Positions 1 through 8,120 are shown, numbered from the stretch's first letter. The stretch is 64,000 bases of DNA from an uncultured Treponema sp. (GCA_946411505.1 CAMKEG010000001.1:868001-932000), one strand, 5' to 3'. The notes: generated by a model from the letters alone, not told the origin. A program made the numbers and translations.

Positions 1-381
1 GCGGTGCGTAAGGTCTCCGTCGGTGGTGAAAAGCAAAAGGCCTTCGGTGTCGATGTCAAGGCGGCCCACCAAATGCAAATGGCTTTCAAAATACGGAGTT
101 CTGTAGGAATCTTCCAAAAGCGAAAAAACTGTTTCGTGGAGGCCGTCCTTGTTGGCGCAAACATGGTCGGCGGGCTTGTTCATCATAAGGTAAAGGAACT
201 GTTCGCTTTGAACGCGCTCGCCGTCGACGCAAAGCTCGTCCGCTTCCATGTCAAGCTTAAAGTTAAAGTCGCGGACAATCTCTCCGTTCACAGTGACAAG
301 GCCCTTGCGAAGAATTTTTTTTGCGTCCTTCCGCGTGCCAAAGCCGGCGTGCGAAAGAATTTTGTCCAGGCGCTCGGTCAA
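1..381 (-). CDS. rsuA: RsuA-family 16S rRNA pseudouridine synthase (3' end missing)
   Basis: The first 127 residues of an RNA pseudouridine synthase are present; the gene runs off the left edge. An S4 RNA-binding domain opens the protein (RLDKILSHAG...SRKG-type pattern, then LVTVNG at about residues 30-36). The catalytic signature GRLDIDTEGLLLFTTDGDL follows near residues 105-123, with its Asp as the expected catalytic residue. RsuA-family enzymes isomerise uridine in 16S rRNA (or 23S rRNA for RluB/E/F). The start is a TTG at 381 with GGAG about 7 nt upstream; no ATG lies nearby. It follows the citrate synthase stop by 12 nt, so the two are probably co-transcribed. Exact RsuA versus RluB assignment is not certain from this part alone. 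Confidence 0.88.
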   Translation of the reverse strand, partial: MTERLDKILSHAGFGTRKDAKKILRKGLVTVNGEIVRDFNFKLDMEADELCVDGERVQSEQFLYLMMNKPADHVCANKDGLHETVFSLLEDSYRTPYFESHLHLVGRLDIDTEGLLLFTTDGDLTHR

Positions 382-393
382 TTTGGCGCTCCG

Positions 394-1755
394 TTACTTT
401 CGCTTTTCCAGCGGAATGTAGGCGCGCTCGGCGCAAACGTTCTTGTAAGCGGGGCGATAGATGCGGCCGCCCGCGACGACTTCCTCAATGCGGTGCGCGC
501 TCCAACCGGCGATGCGCGAAATGGCGAAGAGCGGAGTGTAAAGCTCCCGCGGAATGTCCAGCATCGAGTAAACGAAGCCCGAGAAAAAGTCCACGTTGGC
601 GCAAAGCATTTTCTTGTTGCCGTGAAGCTCGTACAAAACTTTGGGCGCGATTTTTTCTATCTTTTTATACAGGCGGAATTCCTTTAACATTCCCTTTTCG
701 CGAGCCAGCTTTTCGGCAAGCTCGTTGAGCAAAACGGCGCGGGGGTCGTTGACCGTGTAGACGGCATGTCCTATTCCGTAAATGAGGCCCGTCTTGTCGT
801 AAGCCTGCTTGGTCGCGATTTTTTTAAGGTAGGCTTCGATTTCCTTGTCGTCCGCCCAGTCCTTCACGTGGGCCTTGATGTCGTCCATCATTTCCATCAC
901 GCGAATGTTGGCGCCGCCGTGACGGCTTCCCTTAAGCGAGCCGACGGCCGCGGCGATGGCAGAATACGTGTCGGTGTCCGCCGAAGAAACCACGTGGACG
1001 GTCAAAGACGAGTTGTTTCCGCCGCCGTGCTCGGCGTGGAGGATTAGCGCCAAGTCCAAAATCTGCGCCTCAAGCGGCGTGTATTTTTTGTCGGCGCGAA
1101 TCAAGCGCAAAAAGTTTTCGGCCGTCGAAAGATTGGGAAGCGGGTTGTGGATGTACATGCTTTTGTCGTCGTAAAAGCGGCGCTTGGCTTGGTAGGCGTA
1201 GGCGGCCAAGGTCGAAAAGCGCGCGACCAAGTCGATGCACTGGCGCATTATGTTTCCCACGGAACGGTCTTCAGGATTGGGATCGTAGGAATAGCTTGCC
1301 AAAACGCCGCGGGCCATTTTGTTCATGATGTCGTTGGACGGCGCCTTCATGATCATGTCTTCGGTGAAGTTTTCGGGCAAAACGCGGCGGCTTCCCAAGT
1401 ACTCGCTGAATGTGGCCAGCTGTTTTTTTGTGGGCAGCGCTCCAAAAAGCAAAAGGTAGGCCGTCTGCTCGTAGCCGAATTCGTCGCGCTTTTCTATGTC
1501 GTGAACCAAGTCGGCGACATTGTAGCCGCGGTACATAAGGCGGCCTGGAATCGGAATCTTGTTCTTGTTTTCGTCAAGCTCGTAGCCCACTACGTCGCCG
1601 ATTGTCGTAAGGCCGACAAGGACGCCGGTTCCGTTGGCGTTGCGGAGTCCGCGCTTGACGTCATATTTTTCGTAAAGTTTTGGATTTATTGGGTCATTTT
1701 TTTGAGCAAGGACTGTCAGCTGTTTAATCAGCGCTTTGTCTGAAAGGTTTTTCAT
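394..1755 (-). CDS. gltA: Citrate synthase
   Basis: A 453-residue citrate synthase, which condenses acetyl-CoA and oxaloacetate to citrate in the cytoplasm. Family landmarks are visible: HAEHGGGNNSSLT with a catalytic His, SRHGGAN, and GIGHAVYTVNDPR with a second catalytic His. The length fits the long GltA / methylcitrate synthase superfamily, and 2-methylcitrate synthase activity cannot be excluded. I chose ATG 1755 because GAGGAG lies 7 nt upstream; an in-frame ATG at 1815 lacks a ribosome site. No other TCA gene is in the window, so a role in glutamate synthesis rather than a full cycle is possible (inference). The rsuA-like gene follows 12 nt downstream. Confidence 0.93.
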   Translation of the reverse strand: MKNLSDKALIKQLTVLAQKNDPINPKLYEKYDVKRGLRNANGTGVLVGLTTIGDVVGYELDENKNKIPIPGRLMYRGYNVADLVHDIEKRDEFGYEQTAYLLLFGALPTKKQLATFSEYLGSRRVLPENFTEDMIMKAPSNDIMNKMARGVLASYSYDPNPEDRSVGNIMRQCIDLVARFSTLAAYAYQAKRRFYDDKSMYIHNPLPNLSTAENFLRLIRADKKYTPLEAQILDLALILHAEHGGGNNSSLTVHVVSSADTDTYSAIAAAVGSLKGSRHGGANIRVMEMMDDIKAHVKDWADDKEIEAYLKKIATKQAYDKTGLIYGIGHAVYTVNDPRAVLLNELAEKLAREKGMLKEFRLYKKIEKIAPKVLYELHGNKKMLCANVDFFSGFVYSMLDIPRELYTPLFAISRIAGWSAHRIEEVVAGGRIYRPAYKNVCAERAYIPLEKRK

Positions 1756-1834
1756 GGCATTCTCCTCGTCATTTTTAAACTGAATAATTTTACATTTTTT
1801 ATGCATTTTATTCAAGAGTGGAATCTTAATTCAT

Positions 1835-1873
1835 AATTAAGAATTAAGAATTAAGAATTAAGAATTAAGAATT
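1835..1873. repeat. Tandem 7-mer AATTAAG x5 beside a promoter
   Basis: Five perfect copies of AATTAAG (1835-1869) followed by a partial AATT. The array lies between divergent gltA and the cyclase gene and touches the -35 box of the cyclase promoter. Being A/T-only apart from one G per unit, it could act as an UP-element-like stretch whose strength depends on copy number. Confidence 0.9.
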
Positions 1874-1900
1874 GATAATTGTGGGAAGTTGGTTTATAAT
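1872..1900 (+). promoter_or_regulatory. Sigma70-type promoter of the cyclase gene
   Basis: TTGATA (1872-1877), 17-bp spacer, TATAAT (1895-1900). The ATG of the cyclase is at 1909, only 8 nt after the -10 box, so the transcript is predicted to have no or almost no leader. Confidence 0.75.
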
Positions 1901-1908
1901 AAAAGGCT

Positions 1909-4900
1909 ATGAAAAAGACTTTTATCGCTCTTGTTTTTTCCTTGTTTTTTGGTGTTGCCTTCTCCCAGTCCGCGGCCGGCGGAAGCTTGGACCAGTCATT
2001 TTTGAACGACTTTGTGCGAAGGCACTACACCACCGCCGACGGGCTTCCTGGCATGACAATCACTGACATCATGCAGGACAAAAAGGGCTACATTTACATA
2101 GGAACTTACGACGGCCTTGTGCGCTTTGACGGCGTGGAGTTCGTAAACTTCAACCGCAGCCTTGACCCCAAGTACGACTTTACGGCCGTGCGCGCGATTT
2201 ACCAAGATTCCGACGACAACATTTGGATAGGCCACAACGACGAAGGAGTCACTTGCATGACGCCCGCCGGAGACACGATAAAATTCACCAAGGAAGACGG
2301 ACTTCCGCACAACTCAATCCGCGCGATTTGCCAAGACAAGGAACAAAACATTTGGCTTGGAACGGCCTCGGGCATTTGCTACCTTACGCCTTCGCGCCAA
2401 GTCGTCATTCCAGCCGGAATAGAGGATTTGGGCGAAAGCACGATTCAAGTTTCAAAGCTTTTTTGCGACACCGCCAACCGCGTTTGGATTTCCACGGCGA
2501 TCGCCAACGAGCTTTTTGTTTACGAAAACAACGTTGTCCGCCGCTTTGACGGAATAAAAAAAATCAAGAATCCGTCAGTTAACGAAGTGACGCAGGACAA
2601 GAGCGGGGCGCTTTGGTTTGGCGTGGCGCCGCATTACGTCGTGCGCTTGAAGGACGCGGAAGAGACAGTCTTTGACGTGGGCCACGACCACGCGGTCGGA
2701 ACGACGATGAATTCCATCCTGCAAGATTCCAACGGAAACTACTGGTACGCGGGCGACAGCGGAATCACAATCTTTAGGAACGGAATGTTGACCTACTACG
2801 ACAAGCGCAACGGAATCGCCGACGACTACGTGAACGAAATAATGCAGGACCGCGAAGGGAACATTTGGATCGCCTACAACCGCGGCGGCATAGAAAAAAT
2901 GAGCCAGGGCAAATTCCGAACGATTCCAATGCCTATCACCGTAAACGCGATTTGCGAAGACACCGCGCGCGGCCTTGTGTGGCTGGGAGCGGACGACGGC
3001 GTTTACTGCTACAAGAACAACAAGTTTGTCGAAAACGAAATCACAAAGATGACAAAGGGCTCGCGCGTCCGCGAAGTTCGCATGACAAAGGACAACGAGC
3101 TTTTGGTTTCATGCTATTCAAAGCTGAGCTCGATCCGCTTGGAGCCAAACGGAAAGATCACCAACTGGACCGAAAAGGACGGACTTGCCGGCTACAAGTG
3201 CCGCGCGGCCATAAAGGTTTCCGACGGCGACTACTACATCGGAACCACGCAAGGCCTGAGCATCCTTGACCACACGGACGGAAAATTCCACAACATCACG
3301 CGCGAGAACGGTTTTTCCAACGAATTCATCATGGCGCTATACGAAGACAAGAAAGGCCAAATTTGGGTCGGAACTGACGGCGGCGGCATTTACGTTTTGA
3401 AAGACAAAAAAATCGAGCGCCACTATTCCACCGAAACAGGCTTGTCGGGAAACGTGATTTTTAAAATCGGCGAGACTTCCAGCGGAGACTTTTGGATTAC
3501 CACGGGAACGGGAATTTCTAAATACATCGAATCAAGCGACCGCTTCCAAAACTTGAACGCGGCGAGCGGCCTTGGCACCGACGGCGTTTTCCAAATTCTC
3601 ATTGACTCCACGCAAACCGCTTGGATGACAAGCAACAAGGGAATCATTTCGGCGCCGCTCTTTGACATTGAAAACGTCTTTAAGGGAACGCGCGAGCATT
3701 TTAACGTGACCGGCTACGGAGCGTCGGACGGCTTGATTTCCGGCGGCGTCACGGCAACCTCGCTTTCGATGAAAGATTCCAGCGGCCGCTTGTGGTTCAC
3801 CTTGATTGACGGCTTTGCAATTTACGACCCGATTAAGGCCGGCCGAAACACAAACGCGCCCAAGGTGGAAATCCAAGACTACTCGGTGGACAACGTAAAG
3901 AAGGACTACGACGGAAAGACGATTGTCCTTTCCCCTTCGGCCAAGCGCCTTAGCATAAAATTTACGGGGCTAAGCTTCATCTCGTCGGAACAAATCAAAT
4001 TCAGCTACAAGCTGGACGGCTTTGAATCGGAATACTCCGACTGGTCCAGCCTGCGAAACGTTTCCTACACCAACCTAAAGCCGGGAACTTATTCCTTTAC
4101 AGTAATGTCGCGGAACGGAGACGACGTTCAAAGCGAGCCGAGCGACCCGATCACAATAATAAAGGAGCCCTACATTTGGCAGCTAAAGCGCTTTTGGATT
4201 TTGCTTGCGCTGGCGGTTGTGACATTGGCGGCGCTTGCGGTTTGGCTAAAGTGGCGCGCGATGAAGCGCTACCAAATCCAGCTGGAGCAAAAAGTGGCCG
4301 AGCGCACGCGCGACCTTAAAATCGCGAACGAAAAGGCCGAAAAGCTTTTGCTGAACATCCTTCCCAAAGAAGTGGCGGCCGAGCTTACCGAGCACCCGGA
4401 CAGAACGATAGCCAAAAATTTTCCCAACGCGACGGTTCTCTTTACCGACATCGTGGGCTTTACCAAGATGAGCGGCGGAATGAGCGCCGACGAAGTTGTC
4501 GGAATGCTCAACGCGATGATAACAAAGTTTGACGAACGGGCCAAGCGCGAGGGCATAGAAAAAATCAAGACAATCGGCGACGCCTACATGGCCGCCACAG
4601 GCCTCACCGAAGAAGCCGACAACGGCGGCGCTCTTAAGATGGTGAAATTCGCGCAGGGCCTTATCCGCGACGTGGTTGAATTCAACGCCGCCTCGCATAT
4701 CCAGGTTCAAATCCGCTTGGGCATCAACACCGGAAACCTGGTGGCCGGCGTAATCGGAAAGTCAAAGTTCATCTACGACATTTGGGGCGACACCGTCAAC
4801 GTGGCCAGCCGAATGGAAAGCACCGGAAAGCCTATGACAATCCATGTTTCGGAAGCCACCTACGAGCAGACAAAGGCGGCCATCTACTACGGCGCAAGCG

Positions 4901-4953
4901 AGGACGTTGAGGTAAAGGGCAAGGGCTTGATGAAGACGTATTTTATGGAATAA
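1909..4953 (+). CDS. Two-component-regulator-propeller / class III adenylate cyclase
   Basis: A 1014-residue membrane sensor predicted to make cAMP. It has an N-terminal signal peptide, then about 600 residues of propeller repeats (recurring IWIG/IWLGT-DGV..., GLP-type strands), a Y_Y_Y domain near 655-755, one membrane helix near 760-783, a short coiled linker, and a cytoplasmic class III cyclase domain. Metal-binding Asp residues are D847 (LFTDIVGFT) and D891 (TIGDAYM). Purine selectors K887 and D957 (DIWGDTVNVASRM) are those of adenylate, not guanylate, cyclases; N964 and R968 are also present. So all catalytic positions are intact. Propeller/Y_Y_Y sensors are common on histidine kinases, and the cyclase output is less usual. 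The ligand is unknown, probably a periplasmic glycan or metabolite by family analogy. Confidence 0.93.
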   Translation: MKKTFIALVFSLFFGVAFSQSAAGGSLDQSFLNDFVRRHYTTADGLPGMTITDIMQDKKGYIYIGTYDGLVRFDGVEFVNFNRSLDPKYDFTAVRAIYQDSDDNIWIGHNDEGVTCMTPAGDTIKFTKEDGLPHNSIRAICQDKEQNIWLGTASGICYLTPSRQVVIPAGIEDLGESTIQVSKLFCDTANRVWISTAIANELFVYENNVVRRFDGIKKIKNPSVNEVTQDKSGALWFGVAPHYVVRLKDAEETVFDVGHDHAVGTTMNSILQDSNGNYWYAGDSGITIFRNGMLTYYDKRNGIADDYVNEIMQDREGNIWIAYNRGGIEKMSQGKFRTIPMPITVNAICEDTARGLVWLGADDGVYCYKNNKFVENEITKMTKGSRVREVRMTKDNELLVSCYSKLSSIRLEPNGKITNWTEKDGLAGYKCRAAIKVSDGDYYIGTTQGLSILDHTDGKFHNITRENGFSNEFIMALYEDKKGQIWVGTDGGGIYVLKDKKIERHYSTETGLSGNVIFKIGETSSGDFWITTGTGISKYIESSDRFQNLNAASGLGTDGVFQILIDSTQTAWMTSNKGIISAPLFDIENVFKGTREHFNVTGYGASDGLISGGVTATSLSMKDSSGRLWFTLIDGFAIYDPIKAGRNTNAPKVEIQDYSVDNVKKDYDGKTIVLSPSAKRLSIKFTGLSFISSEQIKFSYKLDGFESEYSDWSSLRNVSYTNLKPGTYSFTVMSRNGDDVQSEPSDPITIIKEPYIWQLKRFWILLALAVVTLAALAVWLKWRAMKRYQIQLEQKVAERTRDLKIANEKAEKLLLNILPKEVAAELTEHPDRTIAKNFPNATVLFTDIVGFTKMSGGMSADEVVGMLNAMITKFDERAKREGIEKIKTIGDAYMAATGLTEEADNGGALKMVKFAQGLIRDVVEFNAASHIQVQIRLGINTGNLVAGVIGKSKFIYDIWGDTVNVASRMESTGKPMTIHVSEATYEQTKAAIYYGASEDVEVKGKGLMKTYFME

Positions 4954-4954
4954 G

Positions 4955-5185
4955 CCGCTCGTATCGTCTAACGCAAAACAGCAATCGTTTGTTCGAGCGG
5001 TTTCACCGCGTCTTTCAGACGCTGCCAAGGGCCGCTCGTACCTTTGTTGGAAAGACCATAATGACTGTTTCGAGCGGGGCCGCCGCGTCCGCTGGACGCT
5101 GCTGGGAGGGGCGAGATTTGTCGAACGAGAAACAGCAATCGTTTGTTCGAGCGGTTTCACCGCGTCCGCTGGACGCTGCCGGGGC
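4955..5185. repeat. Tandem array, 3 units of exactly 77 nt
   Basis: Units start at 4955, 5032 and 5109. Each has a 46-nt element (CCGCTCG-N32-CGAGCGG in units 1 and 2; unit 3 has GGGCGAG as left arm) and a 31-nt linker containing a small hairpin (GCGTCTTTCAGACGC or GCGTCCGCTGGACGC). Unit 1 begins one base after the cyclase stop codon. Units 1 and 3 share 26 of 32 core bases; unit 2 is more diverged but aligns without gaps. Confidence 0.85.
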
Positions 5186-5295
5186 GGCGTCAAAACAAAT
5201 GTATAGCGCGTTGTAAAAAGTCGTGCGAAAATTTATTGAGAATTTTCAAAACAAACGCTAATTTTTTAAATAAAATGTCTATCTTATATGCATAA

Positions 5296-5326
5296 GGGAA
5301 CCGCAAACGCGGTTCCCGCTTTTTTT
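5296..5326 (+). terminator. Terminator-like hairpin in leader of first Rpn gene
   Basis: Perfect 9-bp stem GGGAACCGC / GCGGTTCCC with AAAC loop, then GC and seven T. It sits only 4 nt before AGGAGG of the Rpn gene. An identical stem is found in front of the second Rpn gene (6425-6455), so it is a conserved part of the leader, probably an attenuator. Confidence 0.8.
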
Positions 5327-5341
5327 ATTAGGAGGCCGAAT

Positions 5342-6172
5342 ATGGCAAATTCATTTTATTCTTACAAAAGCGCGGACAAACTAACATTCACCGACAACGG
5401 AATGTTCCAGGCAGTGCTGCATGAGCCGGGCGTTTGCGCGGAACTTGTGGAGCGGCTTTTAGGCGTAAAAGTCAAGAAAGTAGAATATCCGGAATTGGAG
5501 AAAACAATCGCCCCCTACTACATCAGCAAGGGCGTGCGGCTCGACGTTTACCTAAAGGACGAGGACAAAGTAATCGACGTGGAGATGCAATCCCAGCCGC
5601 AGGAGGCTCTTGGCAAACGAGCCCGCTACTACCAGAGCATGGTGGACTGCGACTCTCTTATGAAGGGTGACGATTACACAAAACTCAAGGAAAGCTACAT
5701 ACTTTTCATCTGCAAGCAAGATCCGTTCAAAGACGCAAGCGAAGAAAAATTTGGACTGTCGCGATACACATTCCGCAATGTTTGCGTCGAAAACAAAGGC
5801 GTGAATTTAGATGACAAATGTCTTAAAGTGGTGTATAATGCAAGCGCATACGCAACGGAGCGCGACGAAAAAATCCGCGCTTTCCTAAAATTCGTATGCA
5901 CCAACGACCCTGGCGAAGACGAATACTCGAACAACCTCTTTGCCACCGTCGAAAAACTTAAGGCCAATGAAAAATTCCTATTGGAGTATGCCGCTATGAA
6001 CATTAGAGAAATGGATTTGGTAAGGGAATCCAAAAAGGAACAAGCCGTGGAAGACGCGCTTGTCGCTATAAAAGAATTTGGCATTGCTCCAGAATTAGCG
6101 GCAGAAAAAATGGGCGCTCCATTGGACAAAGTGCTTGAAGCGCTAGCCGCCGAGCCAGCCCCCGCAAACTAA
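5342..6172 (+). CDS. Rpn-family PD-(D/E)XK nuclease / putative transposase, copy 1
   Basis: A 276-residue member of the Rpn (recombination-promoting nuclease, PDDEXK_2) family. The active-site strand is visible as KGVRLDVYLKD...VIDVEMQSQ: an Asp followed by D-x-E-x-Q, the usual Rpn variant of the motif. Start ATG 5342 has AGGAGG 7 nt upstream. Rpn proteins are DNA endonucleases implicated in RecA-independent recombination and phage defence. An in-frame internal ATG at 5996 (M219) has TTGGAG 9 nt upstream and would give a 58-residue C-terminal product, comparable to the intragenic RpnS antitoxins described for E. coli rpn genes. The last nine codons are shared with copy 2 (AAEPAPAN ending). 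Cassette-like duplication with copy 2 is clear. Confidence 0.88.
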   Translation: MANSFYSYKSADKLTFTDNGMFQAVLHEPGVCAELVERLLGVKVKKVEYPELEKTIAPYYISKGVRLDVYLKDEDKVIDVEMQSQPQEALGKRARYYQSMVDCDSLMKGDDYTKLKESYILFICKQDPFKDASEEKFGLSRYTFRNVCVENKGVNLDDKCLKVVYNASAYATERDEKIRAFLKFVCTNDPGEDEYSNNLFATVEKLKANEKFLLEYAAMNIREMDLVRESKKEQAVEDALVAIKEFGIAPELAAEKMGAPLDKVLEALAAEPAPAN

Positions 6173-6264
6173 GGCGTAAAAATCCCGACGTATTCCCCGT
6201 GGGATTCGTTACGTCACCTGGCTGCATATTTTCTTCCAAATCGTAGCGCCATTCCAATACATTT

Positions 6265-6310
6265 CCGCTCGTATCGTCTAACGCAAAACAGCAATCGTTT
6301 GTTCGAGCGG
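6265..6310. repeat. 46-nt element, copy identical to array unit 1
   Basis: CCGCTCG-N32-CGAGCGG, identical over all 46 bases to 4955-5000. It sits about 93 nt after the first Rpn stop codon. The sequence after it (GGCGTCAAAACAAATGTATAGCGC region) up to the second Rpn start also matches the 5' flank of the first Rpn gene. Confidence 0.88.
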
Positions 6311-6424
6311 GGCCGGCGTCAAAACAAATGTATAGCGCAATGTAAAAAGTCGTGTGAAAATTTATTACGATTTCCAAAAATTTTCGCTAATTTCTTAAAT
6401 AAAATTTATATCTTATATGCATAA

Positions 6425-6455
6425 GGGAACCGCAAACGCGGTTCCCGTTTTTTTT
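6425..6455 (+). terminator. Terminator-like hairpin in leader of second Rpn gene
   Basis: Same stem-loop as at 5296 (GGGAACCGC-AAAC-GCGGTTCCC) followed by G and eight T, 4-5 nt before AGGAGG. Conservation between diverged gene copies argues for function in limiting read-through into the nuclease gene. Confidence 0.8.
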
Positions 6456-6470
6456 ATTAGGAGGCCGAAT

Positions 6471-7301
6471 ATGAGCCAAATCAAAAAAGTGCAGACGCTT
6501 GATGAAAAGTGGGAAAACGCCACGATTGCGAATAACTTTATCTTTTACAAGGTAATGCGAAACAATCCTGACATTTGCAAGGAACTGTTGGAAATCTTGC
6601 TTGAATTTAGAATCGAGCGGATTGAAATGTCGCAAGAAGAGGAAATCAACACCGACTTTGACAGCAAGGGAATAAGAATGGATGTTTACGCCAAGGACGC
6701 TGACGGCCTAAAGGTCTACAACATCGAGCTTCAAGCGACGGACACAAAAGAACTGCCGGAACGCTCGCGCTATTATCAAGGCATCATCGATGTGGATCTT
6801 TTAAAGTCTGGTCAAAAATATAAAGACATGAAAACGTCGTTTGTAATTTTTATTTGCGTTGACGACATATTTGGAGCCGGGCTTCCTAAGTACACCTTTG
6901 AAAACCTGTGCCAAGAAGACCCAAAAATTAAGTTAAACGACAGGGCTTACAAGTACTTTTTTATTTCCAAAAACTGTGATAGAATATTGGATGAAAGGCA
7001 AAAGGCTTTTTTGCGCATGGTGACCGAAAACAAGGCCTCGGACGACTTTACCGATAAAATAAAAAGTCTTGTAGACGATGCCAAGCGCAACACGCTGTGG
7101 AGGAAACAGTTCATGGAATGGGAACGCGAAAAAACATACATTAGGGAAGACGCAATGGAACAAAAAGCCGTGGAAGCCGCTCGAAATCTTCTTAACGAAG
7201 GGATCGCTCCGGAAGTCATTTCTCGCTGCGTTGCCCTGCCCTTGGAGCAAGTGCTGGAACTGCAAAAGGAACTGGCCGCCGAGCCAGCCCCCGCGAACTA
7301 A
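6471..7301 (+). CDS. Rpn-family PD-(D/E)XK nuclease / putative transposase, copy 2
   Basis: Also 276 residues but strongly diverged from copy 1 in the core. The catalytic region reads KGIRMDVYAKD...VYNIELQA, again Asp plus E-x-Q, so probably active. Start ATG 6471 has AGGAGG 7 nt upstream. An internal in-frame ATG at 7113 (M215) is preceded by GGAGG at 9-nt spacing, a better ribosome site than many real genes; it would make a 62-residue C-terminal protein. Position and size match the internal start of copy 1, which supports a real second product. The upstream leader and the last codons are nearly identical to copy 1 while the middle is not, a pattern expected from cassette exchange or diversifying selection on the nuclease part. 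Confidence 0.88.
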   Translation: MSQIKKVQTLDEKWENATIANNFIFYKVMRNNPDICKELLEILLEFRIERIEMSQEEEINTDFDSKGIRMDVYAKDADGLKVYNIELQATDTKELPERSRYYQGIIDVDLLKSGQKYKDMKTSFVIFICVDDIFGAGLPKYTFENLCQEDPKIKLNDRAYKYFFISKNCDRILDERQKAFLRMVTENKASDDFTDKIKSLVDDAKRNTLWRKQFMEWEREKTYIREDAMEQKAVEAARNLLNEGIAPEVISRCVALPLEQVLELQKELAAEPAPAN

Positions 7302-7469
7302 GGCGCGCAATCGCCCCTGCCCCAACCGCTTGCGAATTGCGGGCGGCGGGGAAATTTTTAAGGATGTTGTCTATTGACCAAAAAATAAAAAAAAACTAGT
7401 ATAAAAGTTAATAAAATTATGTATTCTCTTAAAAGTGTGGTATAATTTTTTTCAAGGAGTTTGGATATC

Positions 7470-7670
7470 ATGTCAGATTTTCTTTTTGCCCGACCAAGTT
7501 TTATCGGCGGAGCAATGACAATAATTGATTTGTTTGGCATTTCGCAAGAATATAATGCTTCAAGTTCCGAAAAATCCGCAGATACAAGAGCAATGCGCGC
7601 TGACGCAAACGCTATAAAATCAGATTTCTTAAATGCATATAATTCTATGGTGGAAGCGTATGCGCAATAA
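7470..7670 (+). CDS. Small protein paired with DUF2335 gene
   Basis: A 66-residue protein starting MSDFLFARPSFIGGAM. Start ATG 7470 lies 10 nt after AAGGAG; a TTG at 7461 is too close to that site. A TATAAT at 7441-7446 lies shortly upstream. Its 3' end overlaps the next gene (ATG at 7660), a sign of translational coupling. From memory, similar short proteins with this N-terminus are encoded before DUF2335 genes in other bacteria, but the function is unknown. A small soluble or peripheral partner of the membrane protein is plausible. Confidence 0.75.
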   Translation: MSDFLFARPSFIGGAMTIIDLFGISQEYNASSSEKSADTRAMRADANAIKSDFLNAYNSMVEAYAQ

Positions 7671-8082
7671 CATTCAAAAAACTCAAAAGAAAAACGAGCA
7701 AATTCTTGCTGCAAAAATGGTAACTCATTTCTCAGGGCCTTTGCCGCCTCCAGCCGAAATGGAACGTTACGAGGCGATTTGTCCAGGATTTGCAGAAAAA
7801 CTGATGGAACGGTATATTAAACAATCCGACCATCGGATGTCACTAGAAAGCAAAGTCATTGATTCGGACATAAAAAATTCTGCGCGCGGACAAATTTTCG
7901 CATTCATACTAGCTCTCACCACAATTCTCATTGGAGGCCTTTTGATTTATTTGAACAAAACAGTAATCGGAATTGTATCCATATTGGGAGCTTTGAGCGC
8001 TGTTGTCGGAGTGTTTGTCTATGGCAACGAAAGCAAAAAGAACGAACGAATAAAAAAATCTCAAGAGAATCCTGAAATCTAG
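7660..8082 (+). CDS. DUF2335 family predicted membrane protein
   Basis: A 140-residue protein with the DUF2335 pattern HFSGPLPPP...ERYEAICPG near residues 25-45, a charged helix, and two hydrophobic helices near residues 80-125 (FAFILALTTILIGGLLIYL and IGIVSILGALSAVVGVFVYG). The charged C-terminus is probably cytoplasmic. ATG 7660 is preferred over an upstream ATG at 7633 because it overlaps the stop of the small gene before it and has GGTGGA in front. Function is unknown; the family is often on mobile or accessory DNA, consistent with its place between Rpn cassettes and a HEPN-like gene. Confidence 0.8.
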   Translation: MRNNIQKTQKKNEQILAAKMVTHFSGPLPPPAEMERYEAICPGFAEKLMERYIKQSDHRMSLESKVIDSDIKNSARGQIFAFILALTTILIGGLLIYLNKTVIGIVSILGALSAVVGVFVYGNESKKNERIKKSQENPEI

Positions 8083-8093
8083 GCCGTTTTCCC

Positions 8094-8120
8094 GCCGCCG
8101 AGCCAGCCCCCGCGAACTAA
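8094..8120 (+). repeat. Orphan 3' tail of an Rpn gene
   Basis: Twenty-seven bases identical to the last 27 bases of the second Rpn gene (7275-7301), including the stop codon, with one difference from the first copy. No Rpn body precedes it: the DUF2335 gene does. The following hairpin region also resembles the one after the second Rpn gene. It looks like a scar from cassette replacement. Confidence 0.85.

Larger units (their letters stand above)
4954..5341. other. Intergenic region: 77-nt tandem array and Rpn leader
   Basis: There is no gene in this 388-nt stretch. It holds three 77-nt units (4955-5185), each a 46-nt element plus a 31-nt linker. A segment shared with the second Rpn cassette follows (GGCGTCAAAACAAATGTATAG type), then an A/T-rich promoter-like stretch and a terminator-like hairpin next to the ribosome site of the first Rpn gene. 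Confidence 0.85.

Noticed and set aside
4..687. Long open frame on the + strand over rsuA and gltA
   Set aside because: It is antisense to two well-supported genes (pseudouridine synthase and citrate synthase signatures on the minus strand) and has no domain features.
4955..5185. CRISPR array
   Set aside because: Units are divergent and longer than CRISPR repeats, with no unique spacers and no cas genes nearby.
5342..7301. IS element with terminal inverted repeats
   Set aside because: Rpn proteins are often labelled transposases, but I see no terminal inverted repeats or target duplications around the two genes.
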